This document shows positions 20,217 to 31,361 of a stretch of DNA of 64,000 nt, piece after piece (the stretch's first letter is position 1; each line of letters starts with the position of its first letter). This DNA comes from Devosia sp. A8/3-2 (GTDB taxonomy: Bacteria > Pseudomonadota > Alphaproteobacteria > Rhizobiales > Devosiaceae): assembly GCA_025452255.1 (NCBI GenBank), contig CP104974.1, positions 1,737,001 through 1,801,000 of the forward strand. Reading direction: 5' to 3'. The notes beneath the pieces were generated by a model. It was not told where the DNA came from, searched no databases, and saw nothing but the letters and a program-made list of their open reading frames with translations. The position numbers and the translations under genes are program-made.

Positions 20217-20539
20217 CACGATCCGCTTTTGCGCAAGGTCCGGTTCAGGCGGTACCATTCTTGCAGGTCCGGCTGCCGAGTTTCCAACCCCACTGGACAG
20301 GCGCCCCCATCCCACGGTCTCCCCACCCGGCCCTGCGTCGGGGCCGCGTAACTGGCGGGAATGGGGTCATAGTGGCATGGGGTTTGGTGGCGGGGATAAG
20401 TTTTTGCAATGGCCGGATGCGCCCCACCCCAGCGCATCCGATGGGCGGTTTTCGCACACATCCCGACCGGAGTCGGAATGACCCGGTGGGTGTGGGAGCG
20501 TCGTGCCATTCGAGCGTAGCTCTCATGGCATTGAGGTCT

Positions 20540-20564
20540 AAAATCGCTCCACCGGAGCGATTTT
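20540..20564. terminator. Perfect hairpin 3' of ychF
   Basis: AAAATCGCTCC-ACC-GGAGCGATTTT, an 11-base perfect stem whose A/T-rich ends give a U-run on either strand. It lies 19 bases beyond the ychF stop. Confidence 0.75.
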
Positions 20565-20582
20565 ACCGCGGAGCGGTCGACC

Positions 20583-21683
20583 TCAAGTATTAAACTTGAA
20601 CAGCATCACGTCGCCGTCCTTGACGACGTATTCCTTGCCTTCGTCGCGGGCCTTGCCAGCTTCCTTGGCGGGGACTTCTGCCGCCCGGGGTGACGAAGTC
20701 GTCATAGGCGATGGTCTGGGCGCGGATGAAGCCGCGTTCGAAATCGGAGTGGATGACGCCGGCTGCCGCGGGGGCCTTGTCGCCCTTGTGGATGGTCCGA
20801 GCGCGGGTTTCCTTGGGGCCGACGGTGAAATAGGTCTGCAGGCCCAGCAAGGCATAGGCCTCGCGGATCAGCCGGTTGAGGCCGGCCTCGTGCAGGCCCG
20901 TGGATTCGAGATATTCGGCCTGCTCGGCATCGGGGAGCTGGGCCAGCTGGCTTTCGATCTCAGCCGAGATGACGACGACGCCCGCATCGTGCTGATGGGC
21001 ATAGTCTTCAACCAGCTTGCTCATGGCATTGCCGTTTTCGGCCGAGCCTTCATCGACATTGCAGACATAGAGCGCGGGCTTGGAGGTCAGCAGCTGGAGT
21101 TCTCGGAAGGCTTTTTCTTCCTCGGCATCGCGCTTGACAGAAACGGGCGGATTTGCCGTCGCGCAGCAAGACCAAAGCGCGGTCGATCAGCTCGAGCGTG
21201 AGCTTGGCGTCCTTGTCATTCTGCTTGGCTTTCTTTTCGACGCCATTGCGGCGCTTTTCGAGGCTTTCAAGATCGGCCAGCATCAGCTCGGTCTCGACCA
21301 CTTCGGCATCGGCAGAGCGGGTCGACCTTGTTGGCGACGTGGATGATGTTGTTGTCTTCAAAGCAGCGCAGCACATAGGCGATAGCGTCGCATTCGCGGA
21401 TATTGGCGAGGAACTGGTTGCCCGGGCCTTCGCCACGGCTGGCGCCTTTGACGAGGCCGGCGATGTCCACAAAGCTCATGCGGGCGGGCAGCACGTTGAT
21501 CGACTTGCCGATGGCGGCGAGTTTATCGAGACGAACGTCCGGCACCGACACCTCGCCCACATTGGGCTCGATGGTGCAGAAGGGGAAGTTCGCGGCACGG
21601 GCGGCAGCGGTGCGGGTGAGCGCGTTGAAAAGGGTCGACTTGCCGACATTGGGCAGGCCGACGATGCCCATCTTGAAACCCAT
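20583..21683 (-). CDS. ychF: Redox-regulated ATPase/GTP-binding protein YchF (three indels)
   Basis: OBG-family P-loop ATPase (TRAFAC), ribosome-associated, conserved in all bacteria. Seen: [18 protein letters not shown] at residues 6-23 (Walker A), [22 protein letters not shown] (G3), then VANKVDP. C-terminal TGS-like region: [38 protein letters not shown], ending [11 protein letters not shown]. Three gained bases: near 21315 (CTCGCC read CTCTGCC), 21130 (TTCGTC read TTCTGTC) and 20684 (GGCGAA read GGCAGAA). That a highly conserved single-copy gene is broken three times argues for sequence error. Confidence 0.94.
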
Positions 21684-21759
21684 GGGGAACTCCGGAAATT
21701 GTTGGCTTCCACATGGTTCGGATGGGCTGAGATGTCAATGCGAACCTACCGCGAGGCGC

Positions 21760-22278
21760 CTATGCGGTGCGCTTGTTGCCCCGCCATTGCAGCGCGATCG
21801 ACACGAGCAGCAGCACGACAATGGCTGCCGAGATCAGGGCATTGTAGCCCGCCAGCGAAATGCCGAGGAACCGGAACTGCACCACATCGCAACCGATGAC
21901 ATGGGCGTCATTGAGATTGTTCAGGGAGTTGAAGTCCATCGGGCCACCGACACCGGTACAGGCGGTGGGCCCCGGCCAGAAGCCCCATTCGACACCGGCA
22001 TGGAAGCCGCCCATGAACGTGCCCCGGGCGAAAATGGCAGCGACAATGGCCATAGCGACATACCATACCGTCAGCGGCAGCTTGTTCCGGGCGAGCAGCA
22101 CCAGCAGCAGGAGCGGCAGGCCCCAGTAATAGGCCGGGCGCTGTTCAAGGCAGAGTTCGCAGGGCACGAGCCCGCCGATCAGCTGGCTGCCCCGGGCGCC
22201 AGCAATGGCGGCGAGGCCAAGCACGAAGGCGATGGCGGCGGTAATTTTGTCGAGCGGCCGAGAGGTAGGGGCGGGCAT
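21760..22278 (-). CDS. dsbB: Disulfide bond formation protein B
   Basis: Inner-membrane oxidoreductase that re-oxidises the periplasmic thiol oxidase DsbA with quinone. 172 aa with four hydrophobic segments. Both active cysteine pairs are visible: PCELCLEQRPAYYWG near residue 39 (CxxC) and TACTGVGGP plus VIGCDVVQF in the second periplasmic loop. The start at 22278 (MPAPTSRP) is preferred; 27 codons upstream are open but overlap the DUF72 gene. Reading frame intact. Confidence 0.88.
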   Translation of the reverse strand: MPAPTSRPLDKITAAIAFVLGLAAIAGARGSQLIGGLVPCELCLEQRPAYYWGLPLLLLVLLARNKLPLTVWYVAMAIVAAIFARGTFMGGFHAGVEWGFWPGPTACTGVGGPMDFNSLNNLNDAHVIGCDVVQFRFLGISLAGYNALISAAIVVLLLVSIALQWRGNKRTA

Positions 22279-22355
22279 GGGACGTTCCGTGTGACGCTGT
22301 GCTCGCGTCGATAAAACCGAATTGGGGCGAATTCCAGCGGGGAACGGCGATGTGA

Positions 22356-23181
22356 TCAATCGCCGGGCAGGGTGATGCCCAGAGCCCGGCGCAGCGCGAT
22401 GGCATTGGCGGGCGCGTGCAGCTTATCCTCGTGGACGAAATAGGCGAAGACATCCTTGCCGGCCTTGTTCCGGGCGCCGATCGTCTTGGCCCAGTCGGCA
22501 ATGTCGTCGGGCTCGTAACCCGTTGCGCCGGGGCGGGCGGGGCCCTGCAGACGGCAATAGGCGAAATCGGCGGTCAAGTCGCGGGCGGGGTTCTCGACGG
22601 TGTCGGCGATGACCTGCGCCACATTGTGGCTGGCGAGCAGGTCGCGGACTTCGGGCGTGTCAGAAACTGGCATTGCGCAGCTCGATGGCGTGGCGAATGG
22701 TGGTGACGCCAGCGGTGTCGAGGAATGGTGGGGTCTTGAGCCGGGCGTCGGCCTCACCGGCAAGGGCAGTGTATTGCTCGGGCGTCTTGGGCAATAGTTC
22801 GAGAAAGACGCCAAGCACGTCCGGCTTGTAGCTCAGATTGGGCGGCAGCTGCCAGATGAAGGGGCCGAGCTTTTCGCCCGGGGCAAGGGGGCCGGAAGCG
22901 AAGAAATTGGCCAATTCGGCCCGGCAATCCTTGAGCCGCTTGATGTGAGTGACCAGTTGCGGACCCTTGATCGAGAACACGAAGCCCTCGCGTGCCTCGC
23001 TGGCCCATTTGGTGAAGCTGGCGGGCTTTTGCGTGGCACGGAAGGTGGCATTGATCTCGATGGTGCCCGAGCGAGAACTGGCATAGGCCAGCTCCTTTTT
23101 CTGGACCAGCCCTTCGGGAAAGAAAGTGCCGCGCCATGGCTCGTAAACCCAGCCTGCCGTGCCCGTTCTGATCGTCGCCAT
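22356..23181 (-). CDS. DUF72 domain protein (one indel)
   Basis: About 275 aa TIM-barrel-like protein of the DUF72/YecE family, function unknown. Seen: GTAGWVYEPWRGTFFPEGLVQKKELAYASS at the N-terminus (the family GTSGW motif), EINATFRATQKPASFTKWA, FSIKGPQLVTHIKRLKD, LGPFIWQLPPNL, and late YFVHEDKLHAPANA. Near 22663 an extra T (TTCGAC read as TTCTGAC) gives a false stop after ELRNASF; the protein continues DTPEVRDLLASHNVA. Start at 23181; a GTG at 23196 is also possible. Confidence 0.88.
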
Positions 23182-23349
23182 GCCAAAAGGTCTCACTACA
23201 AGCTAAAAAGCCCAATGACTTCAGAGCCGCCGGGCTATTGGTTTTCTATCATAAGGGCCGATGCCTGCGCTGACTATCTGTTACAAACAAAAAGGTCGAA
23301 GCCTTCGAACAGTTTCGCACCGGGAGGCGGCACGGTGCGTGCATGAGGT

Positions 23350-23694
23350 CTAACCATGGATGTCCCTGCTATCTCGGGGAGCCTCGTCCCGGCTGGACTT
23401 TCCATAGTCGCGGGTGACTTGCGCGATGCGCAGGCGGTAGTCGGAGAAAATATCATGGCGTCCCGCTGCCTGCGTCCGGCGATGCTGAGGCAGGTTCCGC
23501 CACCGGGCAATGGCTGCTTCGTCGCGCCAAAACGAGAGCGAGAGCACCTTGTTCGGGTTCGTCAGGCTCTGAAATCGCTCAATGGCGATAAACCCGTCAA
23601 TCCCAGCGAGCAGAGGGCGGAGTTCGGCAGCGAGGTCGAGGTAATTCGCCCGGTGTTCTGGCGCGGCTTCTGCCTCGAAGATGACGGCGATCAT
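23350..23694 (-). CDS. Antibiotic biosynthesis monooxygenase (ABM) domain protein
   Basis: 114 aa dimeric alpha-beta barrel protein. Seen: MIAVIFEAEAAPEHRANYLDLAAEL with the usual ABM beta-strand then helix, FIAIERFQSL, VLSLSFWRDEAAIARWRNLPQHR (the family FWRDE/W signature), and HDIFSDYRLRIAQV. Members include haem-degrading and quinol-oxidising enzymes; no haem ligand can be assigned here. It overlaps the upstream NIPSNAP gene by four bases (ATGA), so both are one operon. Reading frame intact. Confidence 0.82.
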   Translation of the reverse strand: MIAVIFEAEAAPEHRANYLDLAAELRPLLAGIDGFIAIERFQSLTNPNKVLSLSFWRDEAAIARWRNLPQHRRTQAAGRHDIFSDYRLRIAQVTRDYGKSSRDEAPRDSRDIHG

Positions 23695-24011
23695 GGCGTG
23701 CCGTGCGGCGTCGACGCCAGTTTGACGAACAAGCGGTTCTCATGACGAATGAAACCCTCACGGCGGGCGAATGCATAATTTTCCCGCCCGATTGGGTCCT
23801 GCGCCGGGCGAGCGCGATAGGCCTCATAGTCTGCCAGCGAGGCGACGGAGTAGATCCCATAGGCCGTTGTCGCCGAGCCCTCGTGCGGCGCAAAATAGCC
23901 GATCAGATCGGCTCCGCAGCGTGGTGCACACTGGCCCCAGTTCTGGGCATATTGCTCGAAGAGTTCGCGGCGATTGGGATCGATATCGTAAGTGATGATG
24001 CAGGTGATCAT
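23691..24011 (-). CDS. NIPSNAP family protein
   Basis: 106 aa dimeric alpha-beta barrel protein: MITCIITYDIDPNRRELFEQYAQNWGQ, then DLIGYFAPHEGSATTAYGIYSVASLADYEAYRARPAQDPIG. This order is characteristic of bacterial NIPSNAP proteins, whose function is unknown. It is divergent from the ArsR-type regulator (70 bases apart), which may control it together with the ABM gene. Reading frame intact. Confidence 0.82.
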   Translation of the reverse strand: MITCIITYDIDPNRRELFEQYAQNWGQCAPRCGADLIGYFAPHEGSATTAYGIYSVASLADYEAYRARPAQDPIGRENYAFARREGFIRHENRLFVKLASTPHGTP

Positions 24012-24081
24012 GGCTAGCCTCTCGTATATCTGGCCACCTTAATCACTTGGCTGACGACAATGGTTCGGTTATGGTCGAACC

Positions 24082-24749
24082 ATGAAAGAAGGTCCAGACA
24101 TCGCTCGCATTGCCGCCCTTGTCGCCGATCCTGCTCGGAGCAACATGCTGCTGGGCTTGATGGATGGCCGCGCCCTGACGGCGACCGAGCTGTCGGCGCT
24201 GGCCGGCGTCACCAAGCAGACTGCCAGCAGCCATCTGGCAAAGCTGGTGGACGGGGGCGTGCTGGCTCTGGAGGCGCAGGGACGTCACCGTTATTTTCGG
24301 CTTGCCGGTCCGCATGTGGCGGCCCTGATCGAAGCGCTGATGGTGTTTTCGGGCGACGTCGTGCCGCTGCCGCGCACTGGCCCCGGGGATCTGGCGCTGC
24401 GCCGGGCTCGCGTCTGCTACGATCATCTAGCCGGGGAGATGGGCGTTATGCTGTTTGACCGGATGAGCCAGGACGGCTGGTTGAGCCGCGATGGGAGCGC
24501 GATCACGGAACACGGCTGGTTCCACTGGCCGAGATTGGCGCCGCTGCGGAGAGCTTGCCGAAAAGCAACCGCCCACTCTGCCGCACCTGTCTGGACTGGA
24601 GCATGCGGCGCCACCACCTGGCAGGTTCTGTTGGCAAGCTGGTCCTTAATCAGCTGTTTTCGCTGGGCTGGGCGCGACGTCTGCCGTCGTCCCGCATTGT
24701 CAGCTTCACCCCGGAAGGTGATCGGCGCTTTCGACTCTGGCTGGCTTAG
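24082..24749 (+). CDS. ArsR-type winged-helix regulator (one indel)
   Basis: About 223 aa. The N-terminal winged helix is IARIAALVADPARSNMLLGLMDGRALTATELSALAGVTKQTASSHLAKLVDGGVLALEAQGRHRYFRL, a canonical ArsR HTH without the metal-binding Cys box. The C-terminal part carries two cysteines (LCRTCLDWS). A lost base near 24526 shifts the last 70 residues (LAEIGAAAESLPKSNR to FRLWLA). It is divergent from the NIPSNAP-ABM pair and probably represses it. Confidence 0.83.
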
Positions 24750-24777
24750 CGGCATCGCAGCGTAGTGGTCGATATGC

Positions 24778-24808
24778 GACTACACCCCGCCGGAGCGGGG
24801 TGTAGTGC
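24778..24808. terminator. Bidirectional hairpin between the ArsR and RND genes
   Basis: ACTACACCCCGC and GCGGGGTGTAGT form a 12-base perfect stem around CGGA between the convergent genes. Confidence 0.75.
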
Positions 24809-24833
24809 TGTTCGACGCTGTGGAGGTGCAGCG

Positions 24834-27800
24834 TCAGACGTCGGCCTGCACGGGATGCAACCGGGTTTCGTGGCCGTCCGGGGCGCGCGGCAGGAAGCGG
24901 GCGACAAAGCGCGAGAAAGCATCGACATAGGTCAGCATGACCGGCACGACGACCAGCGTCAGCAGTGTCGAGCTGATGAGCCCGCCGATTACCGCGTGAG
25001 CCATGGGCGCGCTTTGATCGCTCCCCTCGTGGATGGCGAGGGCCAGCGGCATCATGCCAAAGATCATGGCCGGGGTGGTCATGACGATAGGACGGAAGCG
25101 GGTGCCGCCGGCCTCGATCAAGGCATCGACTAGGCTCGCGCCATCGCGGCGGTGCTGATTGGCATTGTCCACGAGCAGGATGGCGTTCTTGACCACCAGA
25201 CCCATCAGCATGACGAAGCCAATCATGGAATACATGTTCAGCGTCGAGCCGCCCACCAGCAGGCCCAGCATCACCCCGACCAGCGATAGCGGCAGCGCCA
25301 TCATGATCGCCAGTGGCTGCAGGAAGCTGCCGAACTGGCTGGCCAGAACCAGATAGATGAAGATCACCGCCAGCAGGAGTGCCGAAACCATGCTGCCGAT
25401 CGTATCGGTCAGCATCTCGCCATCACCGCCCCGGGCGACACTGACGCCGGCGGGCAGATCGAGCGCGGCGACGGCGGCGTCGATCTGGGTCGTGATCTCG
25501 CCCAATACGCCGCCCTCGATATTGGCGCTGATGGTGACTCGGCGAGTGAGATTTTCGCGATGGATCTCGCTGGGGCCGAAGGTCGGCTGAACTCGGGCGA
25601 TCTGGTCGAGCCGGATGGCGACGGGGTTGTCGGTCTGGCTTTGGGCAATGGGCAGGTCGGCAATGGCGTCGACGCTGTGGCGCAGCGCTTCGGGCAGGCG
25701 CACGACGACATCGAGTTGGTCGCCTGCCGCATTGGTCCATTCCGAAGCGGTCTCGCCACCCAGCATGGCGCGCAGGGCCGAGCCGGTGGCTTGCAGCCCG
25801 ACGCCCAGATCGCTTGCGGCCTGCCGGTCCATGACGATGTCTAGCATGGGTTGGGCCTGCTGCAGGCTCAGTTCGATATCGACGACGCCGGGAATGGCCG
25901 ACATGGCCTCGTTTAGCTGTGCTGCGGCCGAAGCCGGGCCCTCAAGGTTTGCCCCTTGCAGTTTGATCTCGATGGGACTGTCGCCGCCGCCAAGGCTGCC
26001 ACCGGCGGTTACCACGAAGCTGGCGCCGGGAATGGAGCGCAGCGCATCGTGGATCGGCGCCGTCATTTCGAGGGACGAACTGGTGCGTTGGCCGGGATCG
26101 ACCGGGGTGACGGCGATGCCGGCGCGATTTTCGCCGGAGGCGGTGCCGGCATTGACGCTGGTATAGGTGCTTTCGACCTCGGGCATCACCGCGAGCAGAG
26201 CCTCGACCTGATGCGCCTTGATGGCGGTGTAATCGGTGGAGGAACCAGCGGGGGTTTCAAGGTCGATCTGGATCTGGCTGTTATCGGCCGAGGGCATGAA
26301 TTCCACGCCGACCATGGGATAGAGCAGGAAGCTGCTGCCGAAGGACATCAATGCCACCAGCATGGTGATGATCCGGTGCCGGAGCGACCAGCCCAGCACG
26401 CCGCGGTAGGCATGGGCGAGCTTTTCAAAGCCGGCGTCGAACAGGCCGATAAGCCGACCGATGGGGCCGCGCTTGGCATCGGGCTGGGAGTCCGGGTCGT
26501 ACCAGACGCTTGAGAGCATCGGATCGAGCGTAAAGCTGACAAAGAGCGAAATCAGCACGGCAACCGAAACGGTGACGCCGAACTGCATGAAGAAGCGGCC
26601 GACAATCCCGTCCATGAAGGCGAGCGGCAGGAACACCGCAACGATGGACAGCGTGGTGGCGAGCACCGCCAACCCGATCTCCTTGGTGCCATCGAGCGCT
26701 GCTCGGATATGGGACTTTCCCATGTGCAGGTGACGGGTGATGTTTTCGCGCACCACGATGGCGTCATCGATCAGGATGCCGACCGACAGGGTCAGCGCCA
26801 GCATGGTCATCATGTTGAGCGTGAAGCCGAGCAGGCTGACCACCGTCAGGGTGCCGACAATCGAAATCGGCAAGGTGAGCCCGGTGATGATGGTCGAGCG
26901 CCGGGAATTGAGGAACAGGAAGACGATTACCACGGCAAGTGCCGCGCCTTCGATCAGGGTGGCCTGCACGGTCTCGAAATTCTGCTCGATTGGCTCGGCC
27001 GAGTTTTGCAGTACGTCGATGACCACGTCTTCGGGCAGGCGACCATTGTCATTCAGCGCGGCGACGGCCGCCTCAACGGCATGGGCGATGGCGACCGTGT
27101 TGCCGCCTTCGATCTTGACCACGTCGATGGCCAAGGCCTGTTCGCCATCTCGGAATGCCGGGCCCTTGGTGTCCGACGGGCCCAAGGTGATGGTCGCAAC
27201 GTCGGCAACGCTAATGGTCTCGCCGCCTCTACTGGCTACAATGATATCACGAAAGCCTTCGACCGAATCCACATCGGCGTTGATCTGGACGGTCTGCACC
27301 AGCAGGCCTTCAACGATCGAACCGGTGGGCAAGGTCTGGTTGTCCTGCTGGAGGGCGGAGATGACGTCGCCAATGCCGATGCCGAAGGCATTGAGCAGAT
27401 CCGGATCGACGGCAATATTGACTCGGTTGTTGAGGCCGCCGACCACGGTGGCGCTGCCTACCCCCGAAATAGCAGTCAGGGCAGGGGGTGACGATATCGT
27501 CAGCCAGCCTTGTCAGCTCCGTTACCGAGCGGGTGGGGCTGCGGAGCGCCGGGGGACAGCATGGGGCTGGCAATAGGATCGTAGCGCAGCACCTGGGTCG
27601 TATCGGCAGCGTCCGGCAATTGGTCGGCAATCGCGGCGAGCCGGTCGCGCACATCCTGCGCGGCGACGGCCGCGTCGGTTTCGAGGGTGAACTCCAGTAC
27701 CACCGTGGAATGGCCTGCGCTCGAGGTGGAGGTGACCGCTTCGATGCCGCTCAGGGTATTGACGGCCTCCTCGATGGGGCGGGTGATCTCGGTCTCGACC

Positions 27801-27973
27801 GCTTCCGGAGACGCGCCGGTATAGGGCGTGAGCACGGCCACGATGGGAAAGTCGACATCGGGATATTGCTCGATGGGCAGGCTGCGATAGGCCGAGATGC
27901 CGAAGACCAGGATCGCCACCATGATCATGGTGGCAAAGACCGGATGCCGGACGCTGATCGATGTCAAAAACAT
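24834..27973 (-). CDS. RND efflux pump inner-membrane permease (two indels)
   Basis: About 1045 aa AcrB/MexB-type proton-driven multidrug pump. N-terminus [43 protein letters not shown] is typical. Two large periplasmic loops and 12 helices are recognisable; the TM4 motif [20 protein letters not shown] carries the proton-relay Asp pair. C-terminal helices include [22 protein letters not shown]. Two gained bases lie near 27540 and 27485, within 60 bases of each other, and disturb the peptide [28 protein letters not shown]. It starts three bases after the adaptor gene; drug range unknown. Confidence 0.92.
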
Positions 27974-27976
27974 GGT

Positions 27977-29150
27977 TCAGTTCCCCGCGATTATGACGGC
28001 AGCGCCGTCGGAAAGGCCGGACAGCGTGGTGCCGACGATCACCTCGCCGGCAGCCAGCCCCGACCGCGCCTCGACCAGCGTCGTCGCCGGCCACTCGCTG
28101 CCGATTTCGATGGGCCGCTCCTGCACCACGCCATCGACGACCGCCAGCACGTAGCTGGCCTCGTTGCGGGTCTGGATGGCAGTGGCGGGCACGGCAATCA
28201 CGTCCTCATCCTGCCGCACCACGATACTGCCGGTGACGAACATGCCGCCTCGCAAGAGGCCATCGGGATTGTCGAGGGTGAGATAGACCTTGATCGAGCG
28301 CGTGCCGGCTTCGGCAACCGGGTTGACGCGGTCGACAATGCCGGTGAAGGCCTCGGCCGGCATGCCACTGGACCGCCAGCCGCACTGGCTGGCCGGCGCG
28401 GATACGGGCGGTGTCCTTGAGCGGGACCACGACTTCGACCCTCACCGTGGACAAGTCGACAATGGTCAACATGGTGGTGCACGGGCTGACGATCTGGCTC
28501 GGCTCGATGGCGCGGGTGGCGACGACGCCTGAAAATGGCGCTGTCACCCGGGCGCGCAGAAGATTGGCTTCGGCCGGGGCCACTCGGCTCTGCTGGGTGG
28601 CGATCGCCGCCGCCAGCTGATCGACCTCGGCCTGCGCTGCATCGAGTGTTGTCTGGGCGGCCAGTCCCTTGTTGAACAAGAGCGCGGTGCGCTCCAGCGT
28701 TGTTTGGGCGGCGCGCAGCTGGACCCTGCTTGACGTCATTGTGCTGCGCTGCTGTTCCAGTTGCAGCTGCAGGTCGGTCGTGCCGACCTCGACCAGCAAT
28801 TGGCCGGCTTCGACATGGTCGCCCGGGCGCACCGCCACCGTTTCGGCCAACCCGCCGACCTGTGCGGCGATGGCGGCTTCTCGGGCCGGATGTATGGTGC
28901 CCGTCAGCTTGACAAGGTCCTCGATGCGCTGTGGCTGCACTGTTACAATTTCCGAGGGGTGCAGGTGCATCACGCGAGGCGTTGCCGGTGCGGTGCTGGT
29001 TGCGGCAACCGGCGCCGGCGGCAATTGATTGGCCAGCAGCACGGTGGCACCGCCGGCCATCAGGATGAGGGTAAGCGGCCAGAACCATCTTCGGCTGCGG
29101 CGGGCGGGAGTTGGGGTAGCGGTATTGGCGAGTTGATCGGACGGGTTCAT
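27977..29150 (-). CDS. RND efflux periplasmic adaptor (membrane fusion protein, one indel)
   Basis: About 390 aa. N-terminal anchor RRWFWPLTLILMAGGATVLLANQ, lipoyl half-motif GGLAETVAVRPGDHVEAGQLLVEVGTTD, alpha-hairpin of QLEQQRSTMTSSRVQLRAAQTTL and KGLAAQTTLDAAQAEVDQLAAAI, then lipoyl half ARVTAPFSGVVATRAIEPSQIV. Near 28375 an extra C (GTCAGTGG read as GTCCAGTGG) shifts the C-terminal barrel MPAEAFTGIVDRVNPVAEAGTRS. It is the first gene of the pump operon and divergent from the two-component system. No outer membrane channel gene is adjacent. Confidence 0.9.
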
Positions 29151-29291
29151 GGTGCCTCACGTGGTTGAGGGGGCCGAGCACCGGCCTGTGAACCCATTCA
29201 ATGATCGTTGTGGGTTGCGCGAACGTTGCGCCGCGCAATGCAGCCGCAATGTCTGTCGCTAGACTGCCGAAAAGCCGAATAGGAATGGTGC

Positions 29292-29960
29292 ATGCGCATT
29301 TTGCTGGTTGAAGACGAGATGAATATGGCTGCGGCCCTGACTGCCGCGCTCAGCCGCCACGACATCGTGGTGGATCATGCGCGCACGCTCGAGATTGCGG
29401 AGGAGGCCTGCCGCAGCGGCGTGCATGACGCCGTGCTGCTCGACCGCAAATTGCCGGATGGTGATGGTCTGTCGTTGATACCCGTATTGCGGCGGGAGCA
29501 TGCTGGCCTGCCCATCATTGTACTGTCGGCACTTGGGTCGCTCGATCATCGCGTCGCCGGGCTCGATCACGGCGCCGATGATTACCTCAGCCAAACCGTT
29601 TTCCACCGACGAGCTGTTGGCCCGATTGCGCGCGGTGATGCGCCGCCCGGCCCAAATCGGGGAGAGCACGGTCAATGTGGGCCTGTTGCGGTTCAATCTC
29701 ACCGCCCGCCACGCTGAAGTAGCAGACGAGCCGCTGGACCTGACACGGCGCGAATTGCTGGCACTGGAGATTCTGGTCCGACGCTCGGGCAGGACCGTGC
29801 CCGCGGCGCGCTGGAAGAGGCCGTCTATGGTTATGACGATGAGATCGCGTCCAACACGCTTGACGCTCACATCTCGCGGTTGCGGCGCAAGCTGAGCGGA
29901 GCAGGGGTGGAAATCCATGCCATTCGAGGACTGGGATATCTGCTGCGAGCTGCATCATGA
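29292..29960 (+). CDS. OmpR-family response regulator (two indels)
   Basis: About 222 aa. Receiver domain: MRILLVEDEMNMAAAL with the acidic pair, phospho-acceptor Asp in DAVLLDRKLPDGDGLSL, conserved Lys in LAKPFSTDELLARLRAVMRR. C-terminal winged helix: EPLDLTRRELLALEILVRRSGRTV and ASNTLDAHISRLRRKLSGAGVEIHAIRGLGYLLR. Near 29590 CTCGCC appears as CTCAGCC, and near 29802 one C is missing. The TGA overlaps the kinase ATG. Divergent from the RND operon over 141 bases, which is its probable target. Confidence 0.9.
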
Positions 29961-31316
29961 AGCCGTGGAACTATCCGTCGTTGCGCGTCCGGCTGACTCG
30001 GCGCATGGTTGCGATGCAGGCCCCGGTGTTGATCGCCTTTACCAGCGTGGTCGCGATTCCGATTGTTGAGCTGATCCGCAAGGAGCAGGGGCTCGACGAC
30101 GGCGTTATCGAGCACATTGCTGAATCGATTCAGCGCAATGCCGCCGGCGGGTTGGAGCTTGCGCTCGACGACGACATGATTGAGAAGTCCGCCGAATATC
30201 CCCAGTTCTGGTTCTATGCCACCGACATCGATGGCAATTCGGCGGAGATGGGGAGCATTCCAGAGGATATTAAAGACCTTCTGGATGACCTTCCCCGCAT
30301 AAATTCCGCCAATATTGCCGATATCGGCCGGTCCGAGGCGCCAAATGCCATCGTGCGCCGTGAGGAAAGCGATGCCGGCACGCTCTGGATCATTACCGGA
30401 GGCGGCCCTGAGATTGGGTTCAAGGTGCTCTTCGCAACTTTTGGGGACGCGCTGTTTCTCGGCCTGCTCTTCTTGTTGACGCTGGTTTCCTTCTCCGGTC
30501 ATTCCCATGGTCGTAACACGCCAATTGCGGGGCGTGGCCCATGTGGCCGCCGAAGCGGACACGATCGACGTCGACCAGCGTGGTATTCGCCTGTCCTCGG
30601 CGCATGTGCCCGAGGAACTCCACTCCCCGGTGTCGGCGGTCAATGCCGCCTTGCAGCGCCTCGACGACGGCATGGAGCGGCGACAGCGCTTTCTCGCCGA
30701 TGCGGCCCATGAATTGCGCACGCCCATCGCCATATTGCAGACCCGTATCGAACTCCTGCACGATGACAGCGAGCGCAGCCGGCTTATGCTGGACGTGGCG
30801 CGCTCGGCCAATCTGGCCAACCAATTGCTTGACCTGCAACGGCTTGACGCGGACCTCACGGTTTTTCAGCCGGTAAACCCGGTCAGTCTGGCCGCCCAAG
30901 TCACCGCTGATATGGCACCCCCGGCGATCGCGGCTGGGGACGAGATTTCCTTTGATGCCGAGGTGGAAAATGTCACCGTGGCCGGCGACGCCGCGTCGCT
31001 CTCGCGGGCCATCGTCAATCTTATCCAGAACGCGGTCATCCATGGTGGCAGCAAAACCGCGATCCGGGTCGGGGTGGGACGCGATGGCTCATTGCGCGTT
31101 GCCGACACCGGACTCGGCATTGCGGAAGAACACCGCCATTCGATCTTTGAACCCTTCAACCGCGTGGTGCCGCTCGATCAAGGGGCAGGGCTCGGGCTCA
31201 ACTCGGTCCGGGACATCATCACCCGCCACCACGGCCAGATCACCGTGGGAGACGCCCCGGGAGGCGGCGCGCTGTTCGAGATATCCCTCCCTGTTGCCGG
31301 TCATGGAGCGTTGTGA
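29957..31316 (+). CDS. Sensor histidine kinase, EnvZ/QseC type (one indel)
   Basis: About 453 aa. First helix APVLIAFTSVVAIPIVELI, periplasmic domain to about residue 150, second helix LFLGLLFLLTLVSF, short linker, HisKA with FLADAAHELRTPIAILQTRIELL (phospho-His), and HATPase with NLIQNAVIHGG (N box), VADTGLGIAEEH (G1) and GAGLGLNSVRDI (G2). A gained base near 30503 shifts everything after the second helix (VIPMVVTRQLRGV). Partner of the overlapping response regulator; the signal it senses is unknown. Confidence 0.9.
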
Positions 31317-31361
31317 GCCTGAAGGCGGTAAAGCGCAGCTGCGCCTCACCGTCAGCCAATG

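Larger units (their letters stand above)
20103..20582. other. Intergenic region with hairpins, no gene
   Basis: About 480 bases between the convergent MelR-like gene and ychF. It contains a long inverted repeat at 20163-20216 and a perfect hairpin at 20540-20564. Short open frames here lack ribosome sites and recognisable products. The middle (20260-20520) has repeat-like GC-rich sequence without a clear feature. Confidence 0.6.
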
